47,691 bases of DNA, taken from NCBI GenBank assembly GCA_964550165.1, contig CAZJYC010000012.1, forward strand, positions 1 through 47,691, in the 5' to 3' direction. A program made the translations under genes and the position numbers. The DNA comes from CAZJYC01 sp964550165. GTDB lineage: Bacteria > Acidobacteriota > Aminicenantia > Aminicenantales > Aminicenantaceae. This document shows, one piece after another, positions 16,301 through 23,959 of the stretch (within the stretch, counting starts at the first letter, position 1; the number at the start of each line of letters is the position of its first letter). The notes beneath the pieces were generated by a model that saw nothing but the letters and a program-made list of their open reading frames with translations, did not search any database and was not told the origin of the DNA.

Positions 16301-16422
16301 GACGTGTCGGGCAGCATCTCTAAAGGGAGCTTAAGAAGAGAGATCACTCCGATGGTGATGAAGATGAGCATGGCCACGATGATGGAGACAGGCTTTCGAA
16401 TGGAAAATTCAGGGAGGTTCAT
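13321..16422 (-). CDS. RND (HAE1/AcrB-type) efflux pump subunit, second of pair
   Basis: This 1033-residue inner-membrane RND permease of the hydrophobe/amphiphile efflux family typically exports lipids, drugs or other amphiphiles with a membrane-fusion partner. It shows the canonical N-terminus (FSIRKPVSIIVAMLIF), the porter motif YPSSSPEEVE, TM4 GMLVDNSVVVLEN and TM11-region GIVVNNGIILIHH. The AcrB proton-relay pair Asp407/Asp408 appears as Asp-Asn, and the AcrB Lys940 position is Asn. Its ATG overlaps the TGA of the upstream RND gene by four bases. The two RNDs are clearly different sequences, suggesting an MdtBC-like heteromer. Last gene of the operon. Confidence 0.92.
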   Translation of the reverse strand: MNLPEFSIRKPVSIIVAMLIFITIGVISLLKLPLEMLPDTSFPGLMVQIPYPSSSPEEVERTITRPLEDMLATVNNLESLSSTSSSGSSMIHMQFKGGTNMDLASMQIRDKIDQIRGQLPSDIETIRIRRFSMSDRPVINFSVSLPGDLENLYFLSENTIMPQLERIEGVANVDIRGIRNKVLTIYLKPEVFYSSSIRITDLINTIRNNNINISAGYVEEGPMRYAARVPGELKILEEVKSLPVSDKGLTISDVARVIYDYPPKENFNRLDGKETVRFQIYRASNANIVDVCNSVKDTMLGIRETEPALRDMTVVFYRDQSEDILKSLKDLSRSGVIGGLLAVAVLLFFLRKFRTTVIIIVAIPMAMVFTFSFMYLTRAVFRANITINIISLSGLMMAVGMLVDNSVVVLENIFRLRQEKQLPPFKASIKGASEVALAVTASTLSTLVVFISLGFMSQSGFGRFMKDFAMTISLALIASLLVSLSFVPLAGSRFLSGRAKPKARWLLRLTSIYERIISFTIKNWKTKLLVVVLAVGIFITSFLILKSIEREFMPSSDEREINISVYMPRSFTLEEMKALFQRFEKILLGRKEELAIKYLSTEFGVRNMRQGRFRGSLELALEDKGPSVTEIKQRLKELLPRQAGIVYEYGQRFGRGGHSMGISVELIGLDYTRLTELAPMVIEKLATVNNVEDITSDLEGGETQLLVEVDRAKAESSGVNSRMVAQTISSSLSDRAIGKFKTENREIDIILKIQGEDGFSEEDLRNISLRTQSKPIPLSAISNISYRMGSTSIRKENKKSKLNIQINTKSQGMMAISEDIRKVMNTIPFPDGYSWGLGGGWRRFQESQGESNMAIILALVFIYIIMASLFESFVHPFTILLIVPPAIFGVAVFFLITNITLNTTSYLGLLTLFGIVVNNGIILIHHIRTLRLSGMRKNEAIIQGGKDRMRPIMMTAITTIFGVLPLALPFLLPQLFQSSGPRAQMWAPISVAIIGGLSTSTFFTLIFLPTFYSISDSVTTRVKSFLGFKSAKI

Positions 16423-19400
16423 GATTTTCTCGCTCTTGCCTTATCAAAAGAAAGGGACATTTTCACGCTTTTGAGAAGGCCCAACAGCCGGCTTTCTTTC
16501 ACCTCCCCGGCTGCTGTCTCCCTGACTGTTACATCATAAACCAGCGGGATAAAGACCAGAGTCAAGAATGTCCCGAAGATCAGGCCTCCGATTAAGGTCA
16601 AAGCCAGAGGAATGCGGATCTCGAACCCCTCATTGTAGTCCAATGCCATTGGCGTAAGTCCCAGAACCGTCGTGACCGTTGTCATCAGGATCGGCCGCCA
16701 CCGGACCTGGGCAGCGGTTTTGATAGCCTTGACTTTGGGCATTCCTTGTCTCTGGAGCTGTCCTATATAGTCAACCAGGACGATGGCGTTGTTGACAATG
16801 ATGCCAGAGAGGATGATGAGGCCGATGAGAACGATCACATTGATCGACATTCCATAAAGGAGGCCGATGATCACCACGCCGATGATCCCAAGGGGTATGG
16901 TAAACATGATGATGAAGGGCTTTTTGAAAGATTCAAACTGGGAAGCCATGACCAGATAGACAAGGAAAATGGCCAGAAAGATAGCGAAGATCATGGAGGA
17001 AAAAGCCACGTCCTGCTCCATGCTCTGACCGGCAAGGTTAATCGAGATATCGGACGGCTTATTTATGGTTGCGGCAGCCGATAAGACCTTTTCTTTGGCT
17101 TCGTCGAGGGAAATCCCCGAAATGTTCGCCGTGATGACCGCCGACTTCTGCTGAACAATGCGGCGGATTTCAGCCGGGCCTTCTTTGATGCGGATTTCTG
17201 CCAAGGCCTTCAAAGGAACCATCATCCCCAAGCCATTACGGATAGTGATCCGGCCGACCTTATCGACTCGATCGCGGTAATCCTCGGAGAGACGGACCCG
17301 GATGTCGACTTCCCGGTCGCTTTCGATGAATCGCGTGGCGACTTCCCCTTCGATTTTGTTCCTGATTTGGGAGCCCACCGAGTTGATAGTCATGTTCTGG
17401 GAAGCGAGGACAGCACGGTTGAAGATGATCTGGATTTCAGGGTAGCCCTCCTCCATGCTGGACTTCAGGTCGATGATGCCATCAACAACCCGCAACTTCG
17501 CCAGGAGCTCGTCGGAGACTTCTTTGAGCCTGTCGAGATCATTGCCAGAGACAACCACTTCAAGGGGAGCTTTGAAGGAGAAAAGGCGAGGCTTGTAGAC
17601 TTTGATTTTAGCGGTTGGGAACTTTTCCAGGTCAGCCCTGATCCGGTCCATGATCCGGTCTTCCCGCTTTCCCAGGATGCCCGGCTTGAGACGGATGGTG
17701 AGCTCGGAGAGGTTTTCCCGCTCTTCCTGAAAGGAGATGCCTCCCCTGGATCCTTTCCCGGCAAGCTCGTAGATGCTATCGATATCGTTATAGGTCTTCA
17801 ATGTATCTGAAACATCGGAAATGATGCCTGAGTTTTCCTTAAGGGAAGTCCCCGGTTGGAACTCGACGTTGATCAGGAATTCTCCCTGGGAAATGACAGG
17901 GATCAGCTCCTGTCCCATGAAGCGGATCATGAGAATTGATCCGAAAAAGAGCACGAACACAGTGATGAATATGATCAGCCGGCGCCTGAAGAAGACTCCC
18001 TGAAAATTCTTATAAGCGAGATAGACTTTGTCGTACAGCTTATCAAGCGGCTTGAAGAGAAACTTCAATCCCCGCGTCAGCCACTGCTTGGGATTTTCCC
18101 GCTGCATGACCACATTCAGCATGGGCACAAGGGTTAGAGAGACCACCAATGAGGCCAGAAGGGAATAAGTCACGGTTAGGGCCATGTCCTTAAAAAGCTG
18201 GCCGGCGATTCCTTCGACAAACACGATAGGAAAAAAAACCGCCACCGTTGTCAAGGTGGAGGCGGACACGGCGCCGGCGACTTCAGACGTTCCTTTGAGA
18301 GCCGAGTCATAAGAATTATGACCTTTTTCCCGATACCTCTGGATAGACTCCAGCACTACGATGGAGTTATCCACCAACATTCCAATTCCGAGCGCCAGCC
18401 CACCGAGGGAAATGATGTTCAGGGTTATCTTGGAGGAATACATCAGGAAGAAGGTGGTGATAACGGAAACAGGGATTGCGGCTCCGATGATGAGGGTGCT
18501 GCGGATGTTTTTCAAGAAATAGAGAAGGACAAGAGTGGCCAGAATACCTCCGATGATAGCGGTCTGCTTGACCTCTTCAACGGTGTTCTTGATGAATTTG
18601 GCCTGGTTCGTGATGAGCGTGTATTCCATTTTCCGGGGTTTCAGGATGTTGTCCTGAACCGTTTTCAGCCTTTCCATGACGGCGTTGGCCACTGATACGG
18701 TGTTGGCGTCCGCTGCGCGGTAGATGGCAGCTTCGATGCATTCCTGGCCGTTGATGCGGGAGATGACCTTCCGTTCTTTATAGCCACGGTAGACATTAGC
18801 GACGCTCCCGAGTGTGATTTGGATATCACCGCGCTTTTCGATGATGATGTTCTGGATCTCGTCGACATCCTTGAACTGATTGACAGTCCGCACCAGAAAC
18901 TGGCTGTCTTTTTGCTTTAAAATTCCGGCGGAGAGATCAACGTTTTCCTGCGCCAGGCGATTGGCCACAGTGGTGATGGGGATGTTGAGGAGGCTTAGTT
19001 TCTGCTCATCGAGGTCGATGTGGATTTCATCCTCCAGGCCGCCGCTGATGGAGCAGGCGGCAACGCCCTCGATGCTTTCCAAGGCCTGTTTGACCTCCCT
19101 TTCGGCGATGTAGCGTATACGGGACAGATCAGCACCCCCGGTCAATCCCAGTTTCATGATGGGTTCCTCGTTTGGATCATAGCGGAGGATGACTGGCTTT
19201 GTCGCACCGACAGGAAAGCGAAGAAGGTCCAGTTTTTCCCTCAGCTTTAGGGTGGCAAAATCCATGTTGGTATGCCAGGCGAACTCGACTGTGACTTCGG
19301 AAAGTTCTGCGCGGGAGACCGAGGAGATGCGCACCACATTGTCCACGACGCCGCAGGTCTCTTCGATAGGCTTGGAGATGATGTTCTCGATCTCCGATGG

Positions 19401-19565
19401 CGCGGTGCCTGGGTATTCGGTCTTGATCGTAAGCGTTGGATAGGAGATTTTTGGCAGCAAATTCAGATTCAATTTGGAGTAGGAAATAAAGCCGAAGATG
19501 ATCACGGCTACGGTGAACATAAAAACAGCTACCGGACGATTAATGGAGAACTTGACGATTTTCAT
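16419..19565 (-). CDS. RND (HAE1/AcrB-type) efflux pump subunit, first of pair
   Basis: A 1048-residue RND permease. It opens with KFSINRPVAVFMFTVAVIIF, has the YPGTAPSEIE porter motif, TM4 GIGMLVDNSIVVLES and, at the AcrB Lys940 region, GIIVNNAIVLVDYIG. As in its partner, the relay residues are Asp-Asn without the lysine, a pattern also seen in SwrC-like pumps. Two large periplasmic loops with beta-rich porter and docking domains are present, and the C-terminus ends in a basic tail. Its ATG overlaps the TGA of the fusion-protein gene by four bases. Confidence 0.92.
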   Translation of the reverse strand: MKIVKFSINRPVAVFMFTVAVIIFGFISYSKLNLNLLPKISYPTLTIKTEYPGTAPSEIENIISKPIEETCGVVDNVVRISSVSRAELSEVTVEFAWHTNMDFATLKLREKLDLLRFPVGATKPVILRYDPNEEPIMKLGLTGGADLSRIRYIAEREVKQALESIEGVAACSISGGLEDEIHIDLDEQKLSLLNIPITTVANRLAQENVDLSAGILKQKDSQFLVRTVNQFKDVDEIQNIIIEKRGDIQITLGSVANVYRGYKERKVISRINGQECIEAAIYRAADANTVSVANAVMERLKTVQDNILKPRKMEYTLITNQAKFIKNTVEEVKQTAIIGGILATLVLLYFLKNIRSTLIIGAAIPVSVITTFFLMYSSKITLNIISLGGLALGIGMLVDNSIVVLESIQRYREKGHNSYDSALKGTSEVAGAVSASTLTTVAVFFPIVFVEGIAGQLFKDMALTVTYSLLASLVVSLTLVPMLNVVMQRENPKQWLTRGLKFLFKPLDKLYDKVYLAYKNFQGVFFRRRLIIFITVFVLFFGSILMIRFMGQELIPVISQGEFLINVEFQPGTSLKENSGIISDVSDTLKTYNDIDSIYELAGKGSRGGISFQEERENLSELTIRLKPGILGKREDRIMDRIRADLEKFPTAKIKVYKPRLFSFKAPLEVVVSGNDLDRLKEVSDELLAKLRVVDGIIDLKSSMEEGYPEIQIIFNRAVLASQNMTINSVGSQIRNKIEGEVATRFIESDREVDIRVRLSEDYRDRVDKVGRITIRNGLGMMVPLKALAEIRIKEGPAEIRRIVQQKSAVITANISGISLDEAKEKVLSAAATINKPSDISINLAGQSMEQDVAFSSMIFAIFLAIFLVYLVMASQFESFKKPFIIMFTIPLGIIGVVIIGLLYGMSINVIVLIGLIILSGIIVNNAIVLVDYIGQLQRQGMPKVKAIKTAAQVRWRPILMTTVTTVLGLTPMALDYNEGFEIRIPLALTLIGGLIFGTFLTLVFIPLVYDVTVRETAAGEVKESRLLGLLKSVKMSLSFDKARARKS

Positions 19566-20851
19566 TGGATGACTTCAACTCTTTGGCCGTCCTTGAGGCT
19601 CTCGATTCCAACCACGACGATAACTTCGCCTGCATCCAGGCCCCTTGTCACCTCCACTTCGTCTTCTTCAGTCAGACCGAGAAGGACTTCCCGTTGGGAA
19701 ACCTGGTTCCGGTTAAAAACAAAAACATATGTTTTATTCTGTTTATAGAGAAGGGCTTTCCGCGGGATGACCAAAGCGTTGTCTTTCATCCCGATGGCGA
19801 TCCGGGCTTCCACAAACATCCCCGGCTTTAGACGCAGGGATTCGTCGAAGGCTTCGATGGTAACTTTGACCGTTCCCGTCTGAACGTCGATCCGGGGATT
19901 GATCAGTTTGACATTGCCTGCGAAGGTTGTTCCTTTCAGAATCTCGGTCGTTATTTCAGCCGGCATTCCGGTCCGGAGCTTGATAGCATCGGAAGTGGGG
20001 ACGAAGACGCGGATCAGCAGAGGCTTGAAGTCCTCGACGGTGAAGACCTGCTGGTTGGGAGTAACGCGACTGCCCACTTCGATCAGACGTTCAGTGATGT
20101 ATCCTTCGGAAAGAGCACGAATCTTTGTCCAGTTTAGCTGAAGCTCGAGATTTTTATAACTCTGCATGCGGTTCTGGTAGTCAAGCTGCCTTTGCTTGTA
20201 CTGGGCTTCCTGAGTCTGGAATTCCTGTACGGAAATAAGATCGCGTTTGATCAACTCCTGATTGCGGATGTAGTTCTTTTCGGCCTCTTCCAGGCTGAGC
20301 CTGGCCTGTTCCAGTTCGATCTTGGCCTGTTCGTAGCTGATCCTGATTTCCTTGTCATCGAGAAGAGCCAAGACGTCGTTTTCTATGACATAAGCGCCTT
20401 CTTCTTTAACGATCTCCTTGACATAGGCCGAAAGACGGGAGAATACCTCAACTTTCCTTTCTGGCTCGACGATACCGTTGAGGACGAGGTAGGAGTTCAG
20501 ATTTTTTCGATGGACCGCTGCCACACTTACCGGAACGGCCTCGCCACCACTGCTTTGGAATTGGGCAAGCATTTGCGGGATCTGATCTTTTGGGATGCGT
20601 CCGGATTTTATTGCCTCTTTCAACTCATCAGGGATATTGAGTTTATCGACATCGATTTCCTTGCCGCTCTGCGCTTTGAATTCAGTTTTCTGGTCGGGGT
20701 TGACCGGGGCACCGCTTTCCGCCGGAGATTTCCCGGCTTTTTGCTTTGCAGGGGGATCCGTACTCTTGTCCGTGCCGCTGTCCCTGGATTTTCCACAACT
20801 TGCAGCTAGCGCTAGGAATAGAAACAAGATGAATACGGTTAGTTTTCGCAT
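19562..20851 (-). CDS. RND membrane-fusion (HlyD/AcrA-type) lipoprotein
   Basis: The protein has 429 residues from ATG 20851, chosen because AGGTGAG lies five bases upstream; a GTG two codons earlier overlaps that site. A signal peptide ends in a lipobox (LALAASC). An unusual ~75-residue hydrophilic linker follows, including a helix (ELKEAIKSGRIPKDQIPQML), and then the periplasmic adaptor: beta-barrel/lipoyl (GIVEPERKVEVFSR), a coiled-coil hairpin (~160-235, rich in E, Q, K) and a C-terminal membrane-proximal domain. It bridges the two RND pumps to an outer-membrane channel, which is not encoded in this window. First gene of the operon. Confidence 0.9.
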   Translation of the reverse strand: MRKLTVFILFLFLALAASCGKSRDSGTDKSTDPPAKQKAGKSPAESGAPVNPDQKTEFKAQSGKEIDVDKLNIPDELKEAIKSGRIPKDQIPQMLAQFQSSGGEAVPVSVAAVHRKNLNSYLVLNGIVEPERKVEVFSRLSAYVKEIVKEEGAYVIENDVLALLDDKEIRISYEQAKIELEQARLSLEEAEKNYIRNQELIKRDLISVQEFQTQEAQYKQRQLDYQNRMQSYKNLELQLNWTKIRALSEGYITERLIEVGSRVTPNQQVFTVEDFKPLLIRVFVPTSDAIKLRTGMPAEITTEILKGTTFAGNVKLINPRIDVQTGTVKVTIEAFDESLRLKPGMFVEARIAIGMKDNALVIPRKALLYKQNKTYVFVFNRNQVSQREVLLGLTEEDEVEVTRGLDAGEVIVVVGIESLKDGQRVEVIQ

Positions 20852-20967
20852 AATCACTCACCTGAACAAAACTTCATTCATTCTTTTTGGCCGAACGTTA
20901 CTTGTTTCCGGATCGGTCATCCCGTCAAGTTGAACGGCTTCCTTTGACCATTTCATTCGTTCTGAAT

Positions 20968-20981
20968 GCGGATAAATCCGC
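20968..20981. promoter_or_regulatory. Palindrome in the RND operon leader, possible operator
   Basis: GCGGATAAATCCGC is a perfect inverted repeat (6 bp arms, 2-bp centre), about 117 bp upstream of the fusion-protein start. It could bind a TetR/MarR-type repressor or form a small hairpin. The remaining leader (20852-21166, ~310 bp) has no clear -35/-10 pair and no convincing gene; an open frame runs through it into the tRNA but resembles nothing. Confidence 0.3.
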
Positions 20982-21166
20982 TTGTTACACTTAATTTTGA
21001 CGGAAACATGTGCAATTTCTTCCATAATTTCTCGATAATTTATGTATATATATCCTAATTCTTTGGTTGGAGGCACAAGTTTCTCTATTTTCAATAATCC
21101 ATGGAGGGATTCTGTTTTGGGGAAATATTTTGAGATTTCAGCAAGAGTGAGAGATAAGGGTCTAAA

Positions 21167-21243
21167 TGGTCGGGACGGGCGGATTTGAACCGCCGACCCC
21201 ACGCACCCCAAGCGTGTGCGCTACCAGGCTGCGCCACGTCCCG
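21167..21243 (-). tRNA. tRNA-Pro (anticodon GGG)
   Basis: The 77-nt gene includes an encoded CCA end (21167-21169). Acceptor stem CGGGACG pairs with CGTCCCG, the discriminator base is A, the D arm is GCGCAGCCTGGTAGCGC, the anticodon stem is CACGC/GCGTG with loop TTGGGGT (anticodon GGG), and the T arm contains GGTTCAAATCC. It reads CCC and CCU proline codons. Confidence 0.97.
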
Positions 21244-21256
21244 ACCGGAGAGGGCA

Positions 21257-21262
21257 ATTATA
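21257..21262 (-). promoter_or_regulatory. -10 element for the tRNA-Pro gene
   Basis: On the minus strand a perfect TATAAT (in GGCTATAATTGCC) ends 13 bases before the tRNA 5' end. No good -35 hexamer is visible at 16-18 bp. It lies in the 39-bp gap after the MerR-like gene. Confidence 0.5.
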
Positions 21263-21282
21263 GCCAATGGAAGATGATGTTT

Positions 21283-21648
21283 TTATGGCTTTTTTATTTC
21301 CTTTCCCAGCGAAGAAGAAATTTCCTGGAGCTGCTCCCGAACCTGGTAGAGAACCTTTTTCAAGCGGTCAGGATGAACTGGAGCCGGAGTTCTCAGTCTG
21401 AATTCTTCCTCGATTTTCCTTTTCGCACCGGCCAGGGTCAATCCCTGTTTTTCCAGCAATTCCTTCAACCTGAGAATGATAGTCAGGTCTTTTTTCCTGA
21501 ATATCTTCTCTCCGGATGCTGTCTGTCCGGAGGAGAGAAAATAGAACTCTTCTTCCCATGCTTCGATGACAGAAGGGTCAAGCTTGGCCAAACGACTTAT
21601 CTCATCCAGCTTGTAGGTAAGCTTCTCAGCAATCTTTTCGCTTTTCAT
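21283..21648 (-). CDS. MerR-like helix-turn-helix regulator
   Basis: The protein has 121 residues. The N-terminal winged HTH of MerR type is recognisable: YKLDEISRLAKLDPSVIEAWE, then FRKKDLTIILRLKELLEKQGLTLAGAKRKIEEE (~50-82). A short helical C-terminus with no cysteine ligands or ligand-binding domain follows, so it is a minimal MerR-like (HspR/YcgE-sized) DNA-binding protein. Its target is unknown; the divergent rarA promoter with its palindrome is about 300 bp away. No clear ribosome binding site. Confidence 0.75.
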   Translation of the reverse strand: MKSEKIAEKLTYKLDEISRLAKLDPSVIEAWEEEFYFLSSGQTASGEKIFRKKDLTIILRLKELLEKQGLTLAGAKRKIEEEFRLRTPAPVHPDRLKKVLYQVREQLQEISSSLGKEIKKP

Positions 21649-21768
21649 CGAGGTTGACCGCTTGCCCTTATTCAGGAGTATTTTTTTTTAAAAAATCCTT
21701 CCTACATTAGCACGGAAGCCTACGTTCGTCAAGGCAGGTTGAGGTTGAGTTAGCATCTCTTTTCCATG

Positions 21769-21838
21769 AAGGCCTATGATGATAAAAGCCAACTCTAACA
21801 GTGCTGGTTTCCATCCCTCCTCGCCAAAGACCTTCCCA
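21769..21838 (-). repeat. 70-bp dispersed repeat, copy 2
   Basis: This is the inverted partner of 1-70 (66 of 70 identical). It lies inside a 336-bp gene-free stretch between the MerR-like gene and rarA. On the minus strand a 126-codon open frame runs through it, containing GGKVFGEEGWKPALLELAFI, but that frame runs antisense into rarA and matches no family I know. Confidence 0.85.
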
Positions 21839-21931
21839 CCCACCACTATGGGCTTCGGAGGCACGGAAACCAGCGCCTCCATTCCTCTCTCTATCAAATC
21901 TCTTTTCTCGTCATAGAAAAAATGCTTCCTG

Positions 21932-21964
21932 AGGTTTAAAACCTGAGAGCATATCTGGTATAAT
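21932..21964 (+). promoter_or_regulatory. rarA promoter with overlapping palindrome
   Basis: A perfect TATAAT (21959-21964) lies 20 bases before the rarA ATG. A perfect inverted repeat AGGTTTAAAACCT (21932-21944, 6-1-6) covers the expected -35 position, where the best hexamer is weak (TTTAAA). That arrangement suits an operator or an activator site. No Shine-Dalgarno sequence precedes the ATG. Confidence 0.45.
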
Positions 21965-21984
21965 TCAGACAAACGGTTGAACTT

Positions 21985-23304
21985 ATGAAAAGTCAGGAAC
22001 AAAAGCACGTGCCACTGGCCGAGAGGATGCGGCCCAAGACACTGGAACGCTTTTACGGCCAGGAGCATCTTATCGGCAAAGGCAAAATTCTCTCCCAGCT
22101 CTTGGAAGCCAATCGCCTGGTCTCGATCATCTTCTGGGGGCCGCCCGGCTCTGGCAAGACCACTTTGGGCTATATTTTAGCCAAGCATTTCAATTTTCCC
22201 TGTGTTTTTTTCAGCGCTGTCCTCTCCGGGATCAAAGAAGTCAAAGAGGTCATGGCCAATGCCCAAAGCCATAAAAAAATGTACGGACAACCGACAATCC
22301 TTTTTATCGATGAAATTCATCGCTTCAACAAGGCGCAGCAGGGTGCATTCTTGCCCTACGTGGAAAAGGGAGATATCATCCTCTTTGGCTCGACAACAGA
22401 AAATCCCTCGTTTGAGGTCATCGCCCCTCTTCTTTCGCGGATGAAGGTTCTGGTTTTGAATCCTCTCTCAGAGGAGACATTAACCCGCATCATCCAAGAG
22501 GCGTTGGTTGAGGAAGATCAGGGTCTGGGGAAGCTTCATCTTGCGCTTGATGAGCAAGCTTTGAAGATGATCATTGACTACGCCAACGGCGATGCCCGGC
22601 GGGCTTTAAACACACTTGAGATTTCCTCGAGCCTGGCCAGGAAAAAGAAGATAATAGCAGAAGAGGTCAAGGAAGCGCTGCAGAAGAGAATCCTTCTCTA
22701 CGATAAAAAAGGGGAGGAGCATTTTAACCTGATCTCGGCGCTTCATAAAAGCCTCCGGAACAGCGATGTCGATGCGTCGCTCTACTGGCTGGCGAGGATG
22801 ATTGCGGCTGGTGAAGATCCCCTTTATATTGCCCGGAGGCTGGTGAGGTTTGCTTCTGAAGATATTGGCCTGGCTGACCCTGAGGCCCTTTCCATTGCTT
22901 TAGCTGCTAAGGATGCCTATGATTTTATCGGCTCTCCTGAAGGCGAGTTGGCGCTGGCTGAGGCGGTCATCTATCTCGCTTCAGCGCCCAAGAGCAACCG
23001 GGCCTATGCGGCTTTTGCCAGGGCGATAAAGGATGTTGAGGAAAGTCCGTTCGAGCCCGTTCCCCTCCACCTCAGAAATCCGGTTACAGAGCTGATGAGA
23101 AAGGTCGGATACGGAAAGGAATATGCCTATGCCCATGATTTCCCTTATGAAACAACGGATATGGAGACTTTTCCCGAGAAGCTAAAAGGGAGGAAATATT
23201 ATGAGCCGGGAAATCTGGGCCTGGAGAAAGAAATCAAGAAGAGAATCGATTGGTGGAATTCGCTAAAGGAAAAATTAAAAAACGAAAAGGGTAAGAACGG
23301 ATAG
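21985..23304 (+). CDS. rarA: Replication-associated recombination protein A (RarA/MgsA)
   Basis: This 439-residue AAA+ ATPase acts at stalled replication forks and is related to clamp loaders. Features are the N-terminal PLAERMRPKTLERFYGQEHL, Walker A GPPGSGKTT, Walker B LFIDEIHRFNKAQQ, sensor GSTTENPSFE, and the RarA C-terminal tetramerisation domain (SALHKSLRNSDVDASLYWLARM, then YAHDFPYE and Y.P...G.E). Length is normal. Two palindrome- and repeat-rich intergenic regions flank it. Confidence 0.95.
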   Translation: MKSQEQKHVPLAERMRPKTLERFYGQEHLIGKGKILSQLLEANRLVSIIFWGPPGSGKTTLGYILAKHFNFPCVFFSAVLSGIKEVKEVMANAQSHKKMYGQPTILFIDEIHRFNKAQQGAFLPYVEKGDIILFGSTTENPSFEVIAPLLSRMKVLVLNPLSEETLTRIIQEALVEEDQGLGKLHLALDEQALKMIIDYANGDARRALNTLEISSSLARKKKIIAEEVKEALQKRILLYDKKGEEHFNLISALHKSLRNSDVDASLYWLARMIAAGEDPLYIARRLVRFASEDIGLADPEALSIALAAKDAYDFIGSPEGELALAEAVIYLASAPKSNRAYAAFARAIKDVEESPFEPVPLHLRNPVTELMRKVGYGKEYAYAHDFPYETTDMETFPEKLKGRKYYEPGNLGLEKEIKKRIDWWNSLKEKLKNEKGKNG

Positions 23305-23314
23305 AAAAGCTGAG

Positions 23315-23491
23315 TCAGTTTTTCCCGCTTTTTTCTTCCTTGAGCAAGTAGTAGACTTCCCAGCTTATATCGTCAGCGACACAGCCAAGGCAGGACGTCT
23401 TGGTCGTTGCCAGTTCCCCGTCTGAAATTTTATCTTTCAAAATTTTTTTAACTTTTTTTCTAATTCTGTAGAGCAGGATGTAATTGACCAT
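23315..23491 (-). CDS. Small protein with a CLGC motif, unknown function
   Basis: The protein has 58 residues from ATG 23491. A basic amphipathic start (MVNYILLYRIRKKVKKILKD) is followed by SDGELATTKTSCLGCVADDI and a hydrophilic tail. A weak AGAGAG lies upstream. It converges on rarA with 10 bp between stops. I recognise no family. The two-cysteine motif and tight packing against rarA favour a real gene, but chance is possible. Confidence 0.4.
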   Translation of the reverse strand: MVNYILLYRIRKKVKKILKDKISDGELATTKTSCLGCVADDISWEVYYLLKEEKSGKN

Positions 23492-23635
23492 TATTATCTC
23501 TCTTGCGAATAATACCAGCCTTAGATGCCTATGTAAAGATTGAGGAATAAGCATCTTTTCCTAGCTCTCATCCATTTTGTGTGGCTCGCCTGAAGACCTG
23601 CCCAGCTTGATCCTGAACTTCATGATTTACAGATG

Positions 23636-23896
23636 GGATGCATCCCAAATTTCGTGATTAGAAGAGATTTTGGGGAATAGCCTAGCTCCCCTTCGGATTT
23701 TTAACGCCATTCTCCGTTCGCTCTTCTCGGCGGCTGCGTAACTCGCTTCGCTCAGACATACTCGCCGCCCGACTCCGTCGGGTTCCCTCGAAGAGCGAAC
23801 TCCGAAGGCTAAATCCTCAATGGTCGCTTCGGCTATCTCCCAAAATCTTTGGATATCCAGGGAGCAATATTTTATCACGGAATTTGGGACGCATCC
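23636..23896. repeat. 260-bp foldback (nested inverted-repeat) element
   Basis: Outer arms 23636-23658 and 23874-23896 pair at 21 of 23 positions. Inside are arms 23665-23682/23831-23848 (16 of 18), 23690-23697/23801-23808 (8 of 8) and 23716-23726/23790-23800 (11 of 11). A terminal hairpin CCCGAC-TCC-GTCGGG sits at 23768-23782. The whole unit can fold into one long stem, like a MITE or foldback repeat, and carries no transposase. A minus-strand 83-codon frame inside is a by-product. It contains copy A of the 22-bp dispersed motif (23818-23839). Confidence 0.75.
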
Positions 23897-23959
23897 TTTG
23901 AGATGGTTCTGATTGAGGATGAAGATAAAAAAATGCTATTATTGGCCTTCTGGAGTCGA

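Noticed and set aside
20858..21211. 117-codon minus-strand frame through the RND leader and the tRNA
   Set aside because: Its first part reads the tRNA-Pro gene, there is no ribosome binding site, and the sequence resembles nothing known.
21688..22068. 126-codon minus-strand frame covering the 70-bp repeat
   Set aside because: It runs antisense into the start of rarA. The protein-like part is confined to the repeat, so I describe it as a repeat.
23627..23878. 83-codon minus-strand frame inside the foldback element
   Set aside because: The nested inverted repeats explain the sequence, and there is no start signal or family match.
23849..23959. N-terminal extension of the propeller lipoprotein from a TTG
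   Set aside because: It begins inside the foldback repeat and would bury the lipoprotein signal peptide that starts at 23960.
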